DNA of 64,000 nt, from positions 159,605 to 223,604 of the forward strand of contig NZ_JAASQK010000006.1 of the NCBI RefSeq assembly GCF_011762195.1. Reading direction: 5' to 3'. Source of the stretch: Sphingomonas oligoaromativorans (GTDB lineage Bacteria > Pseudomonadota > Alphaproteobacteria > Sphingomonadales > Sphingomonadaceae). Position numbers and translations under genes: made by a program. Numbering within the stretch: the stretch's first letter is position 1; each line of letters starts with the position of its first letter. Of this stretch, positions 25,942-33,966 are shown piece after piece. The notes beneath the pieces were generated by a model. It ran no database searches. It worked only from the letters and a program-made list of their open reading frames with translations, and was not told the origin of the DNA.

Positions 25942-26142
25942 ATGGACGATGCCGAGTTCGAGGCCCGTTGTAATCGTCTGACCGCAGCGCTGGACGGCCT
26001 GCGTGACCTCCTCGCTGGCCAGGTCCCCGGCTTGTCGATGAAGTCCGAAGGGGTTGCTGGTCTCGCCGATCTGATCGCAGCCGAGGCGCATATTTTGCTC
26101 GATGAGCCCAAGCGGCCGAGGGGGCTTCGCATCATTCAATGA
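25942..26142 (+). CDS. Possible small phage-end protein
   Basis: A 66-residue open frame with an acidic, Leu-rich helical sequence (DDAEFEARCNRLTAALDGL; then LADLIAAEAHILLDEP). The ribosome site is weak. It is the only plausible gene between the moron and the attachment site. An overlapping reverse frame (25,915-26,181) is also open, so coding status is uncertain. Confidence 0.35.
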   Translation: MDDAEFEARCNRLTAALDGLRDLLAGQVPGLSMKSEGVAGLADLIAAEAHILLDEPKRPRGLRIIQ

Positions 26143-26154
26143 GGCTGGACGCCA

Positions 26155-26189
26155 TTCCAACAACGGGCCGTTTTGCGGCAAAGTTGGAA
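26155..26189. promoter_or_regulatory. Inverted repeat TTCCAAC...GTTGGAA near the attachment site
   Basis: Seven-base arms separated by 21 bp, 44 bp inside the tRNA fragment. The motif GTTGGAATG also occurs twice at 691-714. Arm-type sites for integrase or excisionase usually lie at this distance from the core; this is inference. Confidence 0.3.
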
Positions 26190-26232
26190 CAAATTGTGCT
26201 GCCTAAGTTATTGAAATCACTGCGCGGTGCAG

Positions 26233-26272
26233 AGCTTGGGAAGCTTCTGCTCTACCATTGAGCTACACCCGC
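26233..26272 (-). pseudogene. 5' half of tRNA-Gly(CCC): right prophage attachment site
   Basis: Reading the minus strand from 26,272, the sequence has acceptor GCGGGTG, D-arm GCTC-AATGGTA-GAGC, anticodon 5' strand GAAGC and loop TTCCCAA (anticodon CCC). After about 40 nt it stops resembling a tRNA: there is no variable loop, T-arm (GGTTCGA) or 3' acceptor strand. The anticodon arm AGCTT-CCC-AAGCT is a near-perfect inverted repeat, the usual crossover core for tyrosine integrases. Host genes follow on the 5' side, so this marks the prophage boundary. The matching 3' half should lie at the left end, outside the window. Confidence 0.75.
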
Positions 26273-26433
26273 GACGGCGACGTCTCGGCGCCATCGGAAG
26301 CCTCTCGGCTCGCCGGCCAAGTGCCACGGTCGGAGCGATATCGTCAACGCCGAATTTGCGGACACGCCGGCTTTCGCGAGGCATGGCCGTAGCCCGTCCG
26401 CCGGTGTAGGCGCAGGCGGCAGGAGGATGTGCG

Positions 26434-27366
26434 GTGGGTTTGCGCAAGGATATCTGGCGGCCGGCGATCGTCGGCGCGCCGATCGCGGAGATCGTGCGGC
26501 GCGGTTCGGTCGAGGGATTGCCGGTCACCTGGCTGCCGCCGATGGGGGCGTTCCGCTTCCTCGCCGATCCGTTCGGGCTGTGGCGCGACGATCGGCTGCA
26601 TGTCTTTGCCGAGACCTATGATTATCGCGTCCGCGTCGGCGCGATCGAGGTGCTCACTTATTCCCGAGACCTCCGCCTGATCGATCGCGCGCCCGCGCTG
26701 GCCGAGCCCTGGCACCTCTCCTATCCGCTGGTGTGGGAGGCGGACGGCGAGACATGGATGCTGCCCGAGGCGCATCGATCGGGCGGACTGACGCTCTATC
26801 GCGCGGCGGAGTTCCCCCGTCGCTGGGAGCCCGCGCACCGGATTGCGCTGGATCATGTGCCGGTCGACGCCACGCCCTTCTTCCACGACGGTCTGTGGTG
26901 GCTGTTCTACTGCCCGGCGACGAGCGCGGCGGACAAGGTGGGGCGGCTCCACATCGCCTTCGCCGAGCGGCTGGCCGGCCCGTGGCGGATGCATCCCGGC
27001 AACCCGGTGCGGCAGGATCGGGCGAGCGCGCGGCCGGGCGGCACGGTCGCGCTCATCGACGGCGTGCCGATGCTGCCGGTGCAGGATTGCACGCGCACCT
27101 ATGGCGGCGCGATCCGGCCGCTCTTCTTCGATCGGCTCGATACCGGGCGTGTGGAGACGCGCGTCGGCGAGGCGATCCCGATCCCCGCGGGCTTCGCGCC
27201 TTATGGGGAGGGGATGCACACGCTGGCGGCGGCCGGCGAGGTCACGCTGATCGACGTCAAGCGCACCGAGCTTTCGGCGCACGGCCTGTCGATCGAGCTG
27301 GCCCGCGAGGCGCGCAAGCTGATCCGGCGGGCCTTACCCGATCAGGGCGGTGCGCCGATCCGGTGA
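26434..27366 (+). CDS. GINT1 N-terminal-like protein (glycan-active beta-propeller type)
   Basis: A 310-residue protein starting at GTG 26,434, seven bases after AGGAGG. FLADPFGLWRDDRLHVFAE near residue 43, followed by LSYPLVWEADGETWMLPEAH, DATPFFHDGLWWLFYC and RPGGTVALIDG, gives repeating blade-like units. They resemble the domain found N-terminal in plant glucosamine inositolphosphorylceramide transferase 1 and in bacterial proteins linked to surface glycan synthesis. No signal peptide. Substrate unknown; glycosphingolipid or cell-surface polysaccharide metabolism is a reasonable guess for a sphingomonad. First host gene beyond the prophage. Confidence 0.7.
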   Translation: MGLRKDIWRPAIVGAPIAEIVRRGSVEGLPVTWLPPMGAFRFLADPFGLWRDDRLHVFAETYDYRVRVGAIEVLTYSRDLRLIDRAPALAEPWHLSYPLVWEADGETWMLPEAHRSGGLTLYRAAEFPRRWEPAHRIALDHVPVDATPFFHDGLWWLFYCPATSAADKVGRLHIAFAERLAGPWRMHPGNPVRQDRASARPGGTVALIDGVPMLPVQDCTRTYGGAIRPLFFDRLDTGRVETRVGEAIPIPAGFAPYGEGMHTLAAAGEVTLIDVKRTELSAHGLSIELAREARKLIRRALPDQGGAPIR

Positions 27367-27597
27367 CGGCGGGCCTTGTCGCTGACGCGCCTGCCGGAAG
27401 GCGGCCATCGAAACCAGATTGGACGGGCGCGGCTTCGGCCAGTTGAGCCCCATCAGCACGGCCGAGGCCGCCAGCATCAGGAATACCCCCAAAGCGATGG
27501 TTTCCTCGTCGGGCACGAACGCACCTGCAACAATGAATCCCAATCCGACCAGCAGAACGGCGGACAGTTGAACGTTGGTGTTAGTCCTTCGACCCAC
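27334..27597 (-). CDS. Small two-TM membrane protein
   Basis: An 87-residue protein starting at GTG 27,597 after GGAGAGGAGAAG. Two hydrophobic segments (LSAVLLVGLGFIVAGAFV and IALGVFLMLAASAVLMGL) are joined by a short acidic loop (PDEET), with a basic Pro/Arg-rich tail. It overlaps the 3' end of the GINT1-like gene by 33 bp in convergent orientation. No family recognised. Confidence 0.6.
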   Translation of the reverse strand: MGRRTNTNVQLSAVLLVGLGFIVAGAFVPDEETIALGVFLMLAASAVLMGLNWPKPRPSNLVSMAAFRQARQRQGPPSPDRRTALIG

Positions 27598-28087
27598 GTT
27601 CTTCTCCTCTCCTCTGTGGGCGCGACCGATTTTTCGGGATCGTCTACCCGCAAGCAAGTGTCCGCTAATTCGTGAGGACTGTCACCTCCGGTACAAATGG
27701 CGCGAATCTGCCAAAAGCTGTTCCGGCGCCGTCGCGAATCAGTCCGAACGCGATTTGCACAGGCAAAAATGTCACCGTTGTCTCCCGATCGGCGGGAGGG
27801 ATAATTTTTCCGCCGCGTCCCGGCCGGCCGGATCGGGCCAAATGCACCGCGCCATACTGGCAAGTGCAAACTACGCACGCTGCAATGCAGAAAGGTGAAT
27901 TGAAATTTGGGCGGAGAAGCGCCACGGGCGCGGCCCATGGACCAAGTGCGTCAGAGTTGCGCCGCGGGCAAGACGCTCGCCGCGCCATAGCTGCGCGCCC
28001 GTTCGCGGCAACGACCTTGGAGTCGCCACCCGGACGCGCGCGCAAGCGCCTCGTCCTTCCCCATCAACGCTTCTGTAGATAGTGGAC
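27598..28087. other. 490-bp intergenic region upstream of the cyo operon
   Basis: No convincing gene. It must contain the promoters for the small membrane protein (minus) and cyoABCD (plus). Two dyads are visible: TTTGC-ACAG-GCAAA at 27,754-27,767 and CTCCCG-ATCGG-CGGGAG at 27,782-27,798, either of which could bind a regulator. The stretch 27,650-27,900 is less GC-rich than its surroundings. I cannot assign -35/-10 boxes with confidence. Confidence 0.5.
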
Positions 28088-29005
28088 ATGAACGAACGCA
28101 CTTTGCGCAGGCTTGCAGGGCTGGCGTCGCTGGCCCCCATGACGATGCTGAGCGGATGCTCCTGGGACGTACTCGATCCCGCCGGAAGCATCGGCATCCA
28201 GAATCTTTCCACGCTGGCATGGGCGACCATGTTCATGCTGATCGTGGTCGTCCCCGTGATGATTATGATCGTGGCGTTCGCGTGGCGCTACCGCTCGACC
28301 AACCTCGCGGCCGATTATGCGCCCGAGTGGTCGCATTCCACCAAGATCGAGGTCGTGGTGTGGACGATCCCGGCGCTGATCGTGGCGACGCTCGCGGTGA
28401 TCTGCTGGCGCACGTCGCACACGCTGGACCCCTATCGCCCGATCGCTTCCAACCAGAAGCCGGTCGAGGTGGAGGTCGTCTCGCTCGATTGGAAGTGGCT
28501 GTTCATCTACCCGGAATATGGCGTCGCCTCGGTGAACGAGATGGCCATGCCGGTGGGCCGCCCCGTCCACTTCAAGATCACGTCGTCCTCGGTGATGAAC
28601 AGCTTCTTCATCCCGCAGCTCGGCAGCCAAGTCTACTCGATGGCGGGGATGCAGACCCAGCTCAACCTCATCGCCGACCGTGCCGGTTCCTATAAGGGCA
28701 TCTCGGCCAACTTCTCCGGTGACGGTTTCGCCGACATGCGCTTCCAGGCGAAGGCGATGGACGCCGCCGGTTTCCAGAAGTGGATCGACAGCGCCAAGGC
28801 GAGCCCGGCCCGCCTCGACGCGGCCGGCTACGCCGCTCTTGAAAAGCCCAGCGAGCGTGACCCCGTGCGCCTCTACGGCACGGTGGCGCCCAAGCTGTTC
28901 GACGCCGTGGTGATGCAGGACATGCACGGCAATGCGCAGAAGGCCGGCGAGGCCGGGGCGCAGATGACCTCCATGCAGATGCCGTCCGCGGCGCAGCAGG
29001 ATTGA
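28088..29005 (+). CDS. cyoA: Cytochrome bo3 ubiquinol oxidase subunit II
   Basis: A 305-residue lipoprotein subunit of the terminal quinol oxidase. Lipobox LSGC with Cys 24, two membrane helices (~45-70 and ~88-108) and a periplasmic cupredoxin-like domain. [17 protein letters not shown] and [20 protein letters not shown] match CyoA closely, and the CuA-binding Cys/His set of cytochrome c oxidases is absent, which marks it as a quinol oxidase. ATG 28,088 is preferred over GTG 28,082; neither has a strong ribosome site. Confidence 0.92.
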   Translation: MNERTLRRLAGLASLAPMTMLSGCSWDVLDPAGSIGIQNLSTLAWATMFMLIVVVPVMIMIVAFAWRYRSTNLAADYAPEWSHSTKIEVVVWTIPALIVATLAVICWRTSHTLDPYRPIASNQKPVEVEVVSLDWKWLFIYPEYGVASVNEMAMPVGRPVHFKITSSSVMNSFFIPQLGSQVYSMAGMQTQLNLIADRAGSYKGISANFSGDGFADMRFQAKAMDAAGFQKWIDSAKASPARLDAAGYAALEKPSERDPVRLYGTVAPKLFDAVVMQDMHGNAQKAGEAGAQMTSMQMPSAAQQD

Positions 29006-29010
29006 TCCCG

Positions 29011-31005
29011 ATGGATATGGCCAAGATGATGCCCATGATGGTGGGCAAGCTGACGATGGACTCGCTTCCGCTCCATGAACCCATCGTCATGGGCGCGACC
29101 GCGTTCATGGGTCTGGTGGGTCTCGGGGTGGTCTATGCCATCCACAAGACGAATTTCTGGGTGCCGCTGTGGCGCGACTGGCTGACGTCGGTCGACCACA
29201 AGAAGATCGGCATCATGTATATCATCCTGTCGCTGGTGATGCTGCTCCGCGGCTTCTCCGACGCGATCATGATGCGCACCCAGCAGGCGCTGGCCGCCGG
29301 CGGCGCGCAGGGCTATCTGCCGCCCTCGCACTTCGACCAGGTGTTCACCGCGCACGGCGTCATCATGATCTTCTTCATGGCGATGCCCTTCGTGATCGGC
29401 CTGATGAACGTGGTCGTCCCGCTCCAGATCGGCGCGCGCGACGTGGCCTTCCCGTATCTGAACTCGCTCAGCTTCTGGCTGACCGTGTCGGGTGCGATGC
29501 TGGTCAACGCCTCGCTCGCCATCGGTGAGTTCGCGCGCACCGGCTGGCTGGCCTATCCGCCGCTGTCGGAGCTGGCCTATTCGCCGGGCGTGGGTGTCGA
29601 TTATTATATCTGGTCGCTCCAGATCTCGGGCATCGGCACGACGCTGGCCGGCGTGAACTTCATCGCCACCATCCTCAAGATGCGTGCTCCGGGCATGGAT
29701 CTGATGAAGATGCCGGTGTTCACCTGGACGACGCTCTGCACCAACATGCTGATCGTCGCGGCCTTCCCGATCCTGACCGTCACGCTCGCGCTGCTGACGC
29801 TCGACCGTTACCTCGGCTTCCACTTCTTCACGAACGACATGGGCGGCAACCCCATGAACTATGTGAACCTGATCTGGATGTGGGGTCACCCCGAGGTCTA
29901 CATCCTCGTCATCCCGGTGTTCGGCGCCTTCTCGGAGATCGTCGCGACCTTCTCGGGCAAGCCGCTGTTCGGCTACAAGTCGATGGTCTACGCGACCATG
30001 GGCATCGCCGGCGCCAGCTTCCTGGTGTGGCTGCACCACTTCTTCACCATGGGCTCGGGCGCGAACGTCAACGCCTTCTTCGGCATCACCACGATGCTGA
30101 TCTCGATCCCGACGGGCGTGAAGATCTTCAACTGGCTGTTCACCATGTACAAGGGCCGCGTCCGCATGACCGTGCCCGTGATGTGGACGCTGGGCTTCAT
30201 GCTCACCTTCGTCATCGGCGGCATGACCGGCGTGATGCTGGCGCTTCCGGGTGCGGACTTCGTGCTCCACAACTCGCTGTTCCTGATCGCGCACTTCCAC
30301 AACGTCATCATCGGCGGCGTGGCGTTCGGCTGCTTCGCGGCGATGAACTACTGGTTCCCGAAGGCCTTCGGCTTCCACCTCAACGAGAAGCTGGGCAAGG
30401 CGGCCTTCTGGTGCTGGTTCGTCGGCTTCTACATCGCGTTCATGCCGCTCTATGCGCTGGGCTTCATGGGCGCGACCCGTCGCCTTCAGCATTATGCGGA
30501 TCTCGCCTGGCAGCCTTACTTCGTCGTCGCCTGCGCCGGCGCGGGCCTGATCCTGCTCGGCATCGTCTTCCAGATCACGCAGCTCGTCGTCTCGATCCGC
30601 GACCGCGAGCAGAACCGCGACCTGACGGGCGATCCGTGGAACGGCCGCACGCTCGAGTGGGCGACCTCGTCGCCGCCGCCCTTCTACAACTTCGCGAAGA
30701 CGCCGAAGGTCGAGGAACTCGACGCCTGGCTCGACATGAAGAAGAAGGGCATCTCGCCGCTGCCGGAGACGTTCCAGCCGATCCACATGCCGCGCAACAC
30801 CTGGGCGGGTTTCGTGATCGGCATCATCACCATCCCGCTGGGCTTCGCGCTGATCTGGCATATCTGGTGGCTCGCCGCGGTGAGCTTCCTGGGTGCGATC
30901 GGCTGCGCCATCGTCCATTCGTTCAACGAGGATCGCGACTATTACGTCCCCGCCGAGGAAGTGGCGGAGATCGAAGGTCGCGCCGCCATCGCCAAGGCTG
31001 CCTGA
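29011..31005 (+). CDS. cyoB: Cytochrome bo3 ubiquinol oxidase subunit I
   Basis: The 664-residue catalytic subunit: oxidises ubiquinol, reduces oxygen to water and pumps protons in the inner membrane. Ligands are visible: low-spin heme His in [17 protein letters not shown], CuB His with cross-linked Tyr in [15 protein letters not shown], the CuB HH pair in WLHHFFTMG, and heme His residues in [12 protein letters not shown]. About 15 membrane helices, as expected for the CyoB form. It starts 5 bases after cyoA stops, at ATG 29,011 rather than the overlapping TTG at 29,002. Confidence 0.95.
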   Translation: MDMAKMMPMMVGKLTMDSLPLHEPIVMGATAFMGLVGLGVVYAIHKTNFWVPLWRDWLTSVDHKKIGIMYIILSLVMLLRGFSDAIMMRTQQALAAGGAQGYLPPSHFDQVFTAHGVIMIFFMAMPFVIGLMNVVVPLQIGARDVAFPYLNSLSFWLTVSGAMLVNASLAIGEFARTGWLAYPPLSELAYSPGVGVDYYIWSLQISGIGTTLAGVNFIATILKMRAPGMDLMKMPVFTWTTLCTNMLIVAAFPILTVTLALLTLDRYLGFHFFTNDMGGNPMNYVNLIWMWGHPEVYILVIPVFGAFSEIVATFSGKPLFGYKSMVYATMGIAGASFLVWLHHFFTMGSGANVNAFFGITTMLISIPTGVKIFNWLFTMYKGRVRMTVPVMWTLGFMLTFVIGGMTGVMLALPGADFVLHNSLFLIAHFHNVIIGGVAFGCFAAMNYWFPKAFGFHLNEKLGKAAFWCWFVGFYIAFMPLYALGFMGATRRLQHYADLAWQPYFVVACAGAGLILLGIVFQITQLVVSIRDREQNRDLTGDPWNGRTLEWATSSPPPFYNFAKTPKVEELDAWLDMKKKGISPLPETFQPIHMPRNTWAGFVIGIITIPLGFALIWHIWWLAAVSFLGAIGCAIVHSFNEDRDYYVPAEEVAEIEGRAAIAKAA

Positions 31006-31006
31006 C

Positions 31007-31627
31007 ATGACCAGCGCCACCATCACCGCTCACGGTGGTCATCACGACCACCACGAGGAGCATCACGACCAGTTCGGTACGGTCCAGCTCGGCTTCTGGG
31101 TCTACCTGATGTCGGACTGCGTGATCTTCTCCGGCCTGTTCGCGACCTACGCCGTGATGTCGACCGCCTTCGCCGGCGGCCCGACCCCGCACACCATCTT
31201 CGACCTGCCCTATGTGGCGGTCGAGACGGCGCTGCTGCTCTTCTCGTCGATCACCTATGGCTTCGCCATGATCGGCGCCCACAAGGGCAACAAGGGCGCG
31301 GCCATGGGCTGGCTGGTCATCACCGCGCTGTTCGGCCTGGGCTTCATCGGCATGGAAGTCCACGAGTTCGCCAAGCTGATCCACGAGGGCGCCGGCCCGG
31401 ATCGCTCGGGCTGGCTGTCGTCCTTCTTCGCGCTGGTCGGCACGCACGGGCTGCACGTCACGTCGGGCCTCGTCTGGATGACCGTGATGCTCGTCCAGGT
31501 CGCCCGCCGCGGCCTGACCGAGACGAACATCCGCCGCCTGACCTGCCTGTCGCTGTTCTGGCACTTCCTCGACGTCATCTGGATCGGCGTCTTCAGCCTC
31601 GTCTATCTGATGGGAGTTTCGGCATGA
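31007..31627 (+). CDS. cyoC: Cytochrome bo3 ubiquinol oxidase subunit III
   Basis: A 206-residue subunit with five membrane helices and a His-rich N-terminus ([12 protein letters not shown]). [21 protein letters not shown] and the ending [20 protein letters not shown] are typical of CyoC. It starts one base after the cyoB stop and overlaps cyoD (ATGA). Confidence 0.95.
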   Translation: MTSATITAHGGHHDHHEEHHDQFGTVQLGFWVYLMSDCVIFSGLFATYAVMSTAFAGGPTPHTIFDLPYVAVETALLLFSSITYGFAMIGAHKGNKGAAMGWLVITALFGLGFIGMEVHEFAKLIHEGAGPDRSGWLSSFFALVGTHGLHVTSGLVWMTVMLVQVARRGLTETNIRRLTCLSLFWHFLDVIWIGVFSLVYLMGVSA

Positions 31628-31977
31628 GCGCGCACGATACGCACGCTTCGCATGGCAGCCATGGGGGCGCCGGCTCCTATCTCGTCGGCTTCGTGCTGGC
31701 GGTGGTGCTGACGGTCATTCCGTTCGGCGCGGTGATGAAGGGCATGGTCCATGGCTCGCAGGCCGTGGCGCTCATCATGGGCGCGGCGGTGATCCAGATC
31801 CTGGTTCACCTGCGCTACTTCCTGCACATCGACGGCAAGACCGACCGCTGGACGCTTCAGGCGCTGATCTTCACGATCTTCGTGCTGGGGATCGTGCTGG
31901 GTGGCTCGCTCTGGGTCATGCACAACATGAACACCAACATGATGCCGACTGCGATGCAGATGCCGATGGGCGACTGA
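31624..31977 (+). CDS. cyoD: Cytochrome bo3 ubiquinol oxidase subunit IV
   Basis: A 117-residue subunit with three membrane helices, including the family motif [14 protein letters not shown]. It helps assembly of the oxidase. Last gene of the operon, followed by a strong terminator. No heme O synthase (cyoE/ctaB) follows, so that function must be encoded elsewhere. Confidence 0.93.
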   Translation: MSAHDTHASHGSHGGAGSYLVGFVLAVVLTVIPFGAVMKGMVHGSQAVALIMGAAVIQILVHLRYFLHIDGKTDRWTLQALIFTIFVLGIVLGGSLWVMHNMNTNMMPTAMQMPMGD

Positions 31978-32001
31978 TCGCCCGCGACATTCCGGCACAA
32001 A

Positions 32002-32036
32002 AAAAGGCCTCGCTCCAAGCCGGAGCGAGGCCTTTT
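32002..32036. terminator. Bidirectional terminator between cyoD and the SDR gene
   Basis: A perfect 15-bp stem (AAAAGGCCTCGCTCC and its complement) around a 5-nt loop. T-runs lie on the 3' side of either strand, so it can end both convergent transcripts. Confidence 0.92.
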
Positions 32037-32048
32037 CCGTTGGGGCGA

Positions 32049-32834
32049 TCAGGCGATCGTGGGGACGATGCCGCCTTCGGCGCGGATCGCGGCGCCGTTG
32101 GTGACGGCGGCGAGCGGGCTCGCGAGGAAGGCGACCATGTTGCCGATCTCCTCCGCCTCGATCAGCCGGCGGATCAGCGAGAGCGGGCGCAGCTCTTCGA
32201 AGAACTGCTGCTCGACCTCGGCCTGCGGCGCATCGCCGTTGGAGACGGTGGAGCGCATGAAGTCGACGATGCCCTCCGAGCGCGTCGGCCCCGGCAGCAC
32301 CGAGTTCACCGTCACGCCGGTGCCCGTGGTCTGGGCGGCGAGGCCGCGCGCGATCGAGAGCTGGGCGGTCTTGGTCATGCCGTAGTGGATCATCTCGGCG
32401 GGGATCATCAGCGAGCTTTCCGACGAGATGAAGATCACGCGACCCCAGTTCTTCTCCAGCATCCTGGGGAAGTAGTGGCGGGCGAGGCGGGCGCCCGAGA
32501 CGACGTTCACCTCGAAGAAGTGGTGCCAGTCCGCATCGGTGATGTCGGTGAAGGCCTTGGCCTCGTAGATGCCGAGATTGTTGACGAGGATGTCCGTCTG
32601 CGGAACGGCGGCGATCAGCGTCGCGGCGCCCTCGGCAGTCGCGGGATCGGCGAGCACGGGGTTCACCTTGCCGACCTTGGCGATCTGAGCGGCGGCCTCA
32701 TCGAGCTTGGCCTGGTTGCGGCCGGTGATGGTGACCTCCACGCCTTCGGCGGCGAGGCGCTCGGCAATGGCGAGGCCGATGCCGGCGGTCGATCCGGTCA
32801 CCAGTGCGGTCTTGCCCTTCAATTGCAGGTCCAT
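32049..32834 (-). CDS. Short-chain dehydrogenase/reductase
   Basis: A 261-residue classical SDR. Cofactor motif TGSTAGIG at residues 13-20, NNLG at ~85-88, and catalytic Ser 138, Tyr 151, Lys 155. The Arg at residue 39 after the second strand (ITGRN) suggests NADP(H). A good ribosome site (AAGGAGAAATTCC) precedes the ATG. The gene is divergent from a LysR regulator 109 bp away, which probably controls it. Substrate unknown. Confidence 0.88.
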   Translation of the reverse strand: MDLQLKGKTALVTGSTAGIGLAIAERLAAEGVEVTITGRNQAKLDEAAAQIAKVGKVNPVLADPATAEGAATLIAAVPQTDILVNNLGIYEAKAFTDITDADWHHFFEVNVVSGARLARHYFPRMLEKNWGRVIFISSESSLMIPAEMIHYGMTKTAQLSIARGLAAQTTGTGVTVNSVLPGPTRSEGIVDFMRSTVSNGDAPQAEVEQQFFEELRPLSLIRRLIEAEEIGNMVAFLASPLAAVTNGAAIRAEGGIVPTIA

Positions 32835-32943
32835 GGAATTTCTCCTTCATAGGTTCGCCGCCGAAAGTGGGCCTGTTCGGCATTGATGATTAGAGCGCTG
32901 AGACACACTATAGAAGTGCGCTGGATTCACGAACGGGACGGGC

Positions 32944-33840
32944 ATGGACAATCGCATCGGCGAGATGGAGACCTTTCTCGCGGTGGCGCGGGGCGGCAGC
33001 TTCGCGGCGGCGGCCAAACAGATGCGGCTGACCCCGTCCGCCGTCAGCCGGGCGATCGCGCGGCTGGAGGCGCGGCTGGGCGTGGTGTTGATCCGCCGCA
33101 CCACCCGCGCGCTGGCGTTGACGGCGGAGGGCGAGGCCTATCGCGACCGCGTGGCGGGGCTGGTCGCGGAGATCGACGAGATCGAGCGCAGCATCGGCCA
33201 TGCGCAGGAAGGGCCACGCGGCAAGTTGCGCGTCAACGCCTCGGTGCCGTTCGGATCGCTCTATCTGATCCCGATCCTGCCGCGCTTCATGGAGGCCTGT
33301 CCGGCGGTGACGCTGGAGCTGGCGCTGAACGACGCGCTGGTCGATCTGGTCGAGGAGCGGGCGGACATCGCCATCCGCATCGGCCCGTTGCGCGACACGC
33401 GGCTCAAGGCGAAGAAGCTGGGGCGCAGCGCCATGGTACTGGTGGCGAGCCCGGACTATCTCGCGAAGGCCGGCGAGCCACGCCATCCCGATGATCTCGA
33501 CCGGCATCGCCTGCTCACCTTCAGCTTCCGCCGCTCGCTGGATAGCTGGCCCTTCCGCATCGGTGGCAAGGTGGTGCAGCGGCCGGTGGAGGGCGCCTTC
33601 CTCGGCAATTCGGGCGAGGCGGTGCGGCTGATGGCGCTGGCCGGCGGTGGGATCGCGCGCATCGGCCGCTTCCACGCCGCGCCCGATCTTGCCGCCGGGA
33701 GGCTGGTGTCGGTGCTCGACGCCTTCAACGCCGGCGACGGGGAGGACATCCATGCCCTCTATGTCGGGCATGAGCGGCTATCGCTCCGGGTGCGGGCGTT
33801 CCTCGATTTCCTCGAGGAACATCTGGTTCTGCCGGGTTAG
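32944..33840 (+). CDS. LysR-family transcriptional regulator
   Basis: A 298-residue regulator with an N-terminal winged helix-turn-helix (METFLAVARGGSFAAAAKQMRLTPSAVSRAIARLE, of which residues ~20-40 form the HTH) and a C-terminal periplasmic-binding-like effector domain from ~90. Divergent from the SDR gene, the usual arrangement for LysR and target. It belongs to the subgroup close to DsdC/AaeR-like oxidoreductase-linked regulators by general feel; effector unknown. Confidence 0.9.
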   Translation: MDNRIGEMETFLAVARGGSFAAAAKQMRLTPSAVSRAIARLEARLGVVLIRRTTRALALTAEGEAYRDRVAGLVAEIDEIERSIGHAQEGPRGKLRVNASVPFGSLYLIPILPRFMEACPAVTLELALNDALVDLVEERADIAIRIGPLRDTRLKAKKLGRSAMVLVASPDYLAKAGEPRHPDDLDRHRLLTFSFRRSLDSWPFRIGGKVVQRPVEGAFLGNSGEAVRLMALAGGGIARIGRFHAAPDLAAGRLVSVLDAFNAGDGEDIHALYVGHERLSLRVRAFLDFLEEHLVLPG

Positions 33841-33869
33841 GCAAGGGACCGTCATCCACTCCCCTCATT

Positions 33870-33951
33870 CGTCATCCTGACGGAAGTCAGGATCCAGGGC
33901 CTCGCACGCCGCGATTGAGGCTCTGGATCCCGGATCAAGTCCGGGATGACG
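33870..33951. repeat. REP-like compound palindrome, copy 1
   Basis: An 82-bp imperfect inverted repeat. The outer arms CGTCATCC and GGATGACG and the inner arms GGATCCAGGGCCTC and GAGGCTCTGGATCC pair. Two small hairpins sit within the arms (TGACGGAAGTCA and CGGATCAAGTCCG). It lies between LysR and the GH92 gene. Related sequences occur at 42,201 and 44,302. Confidence 0.8.
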
Positions 33952-33966
33952 AAAGAAGGGAGCGCC

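Larger units (their letters stand above)
1..26233 (+). mobile_element. Podovirus-type prophage, late region (left end outside window)
   Basis: A continuous set of overlapping + strand virion, ejection, tail fibre and lysis genes runs to a broken tRNA-Gly at the right border, beyond which host metabolic genes begin. The portal is of the head-to-tail connector type. The tail tube and internal proteins follow the order of T7 genes 11 to 16, and a Bbp19-like gene recalls Bordetella phage BPP-1. No RNA polymerase, integrase, repressor or replication gene is present in the window, so the left part of the element is missing here rather than shown to be absent. All recognisable virion and lysis frames are open, so the late region looks intact. 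Confidence 0.9.

Noticed and set aside
1..26233. Diversity-generating retroelement, suggested by the BPP-1-like Bbp19 gene
   Set aside because: No reverse transcriptase, template repeat or variable repeat near the tail fibre was seen in the window.
26217..26280. Intact tRNA-Gly gene
   Set aside because: Only the 5' 40 nt are present; no T-arm or 3' acceptor strand follows.
28873..31026. Minus-strand open frame of 717 codons
   Set aside because: Antisense to cyoB; Asp/His/Arg-rich without any recognisable domain.
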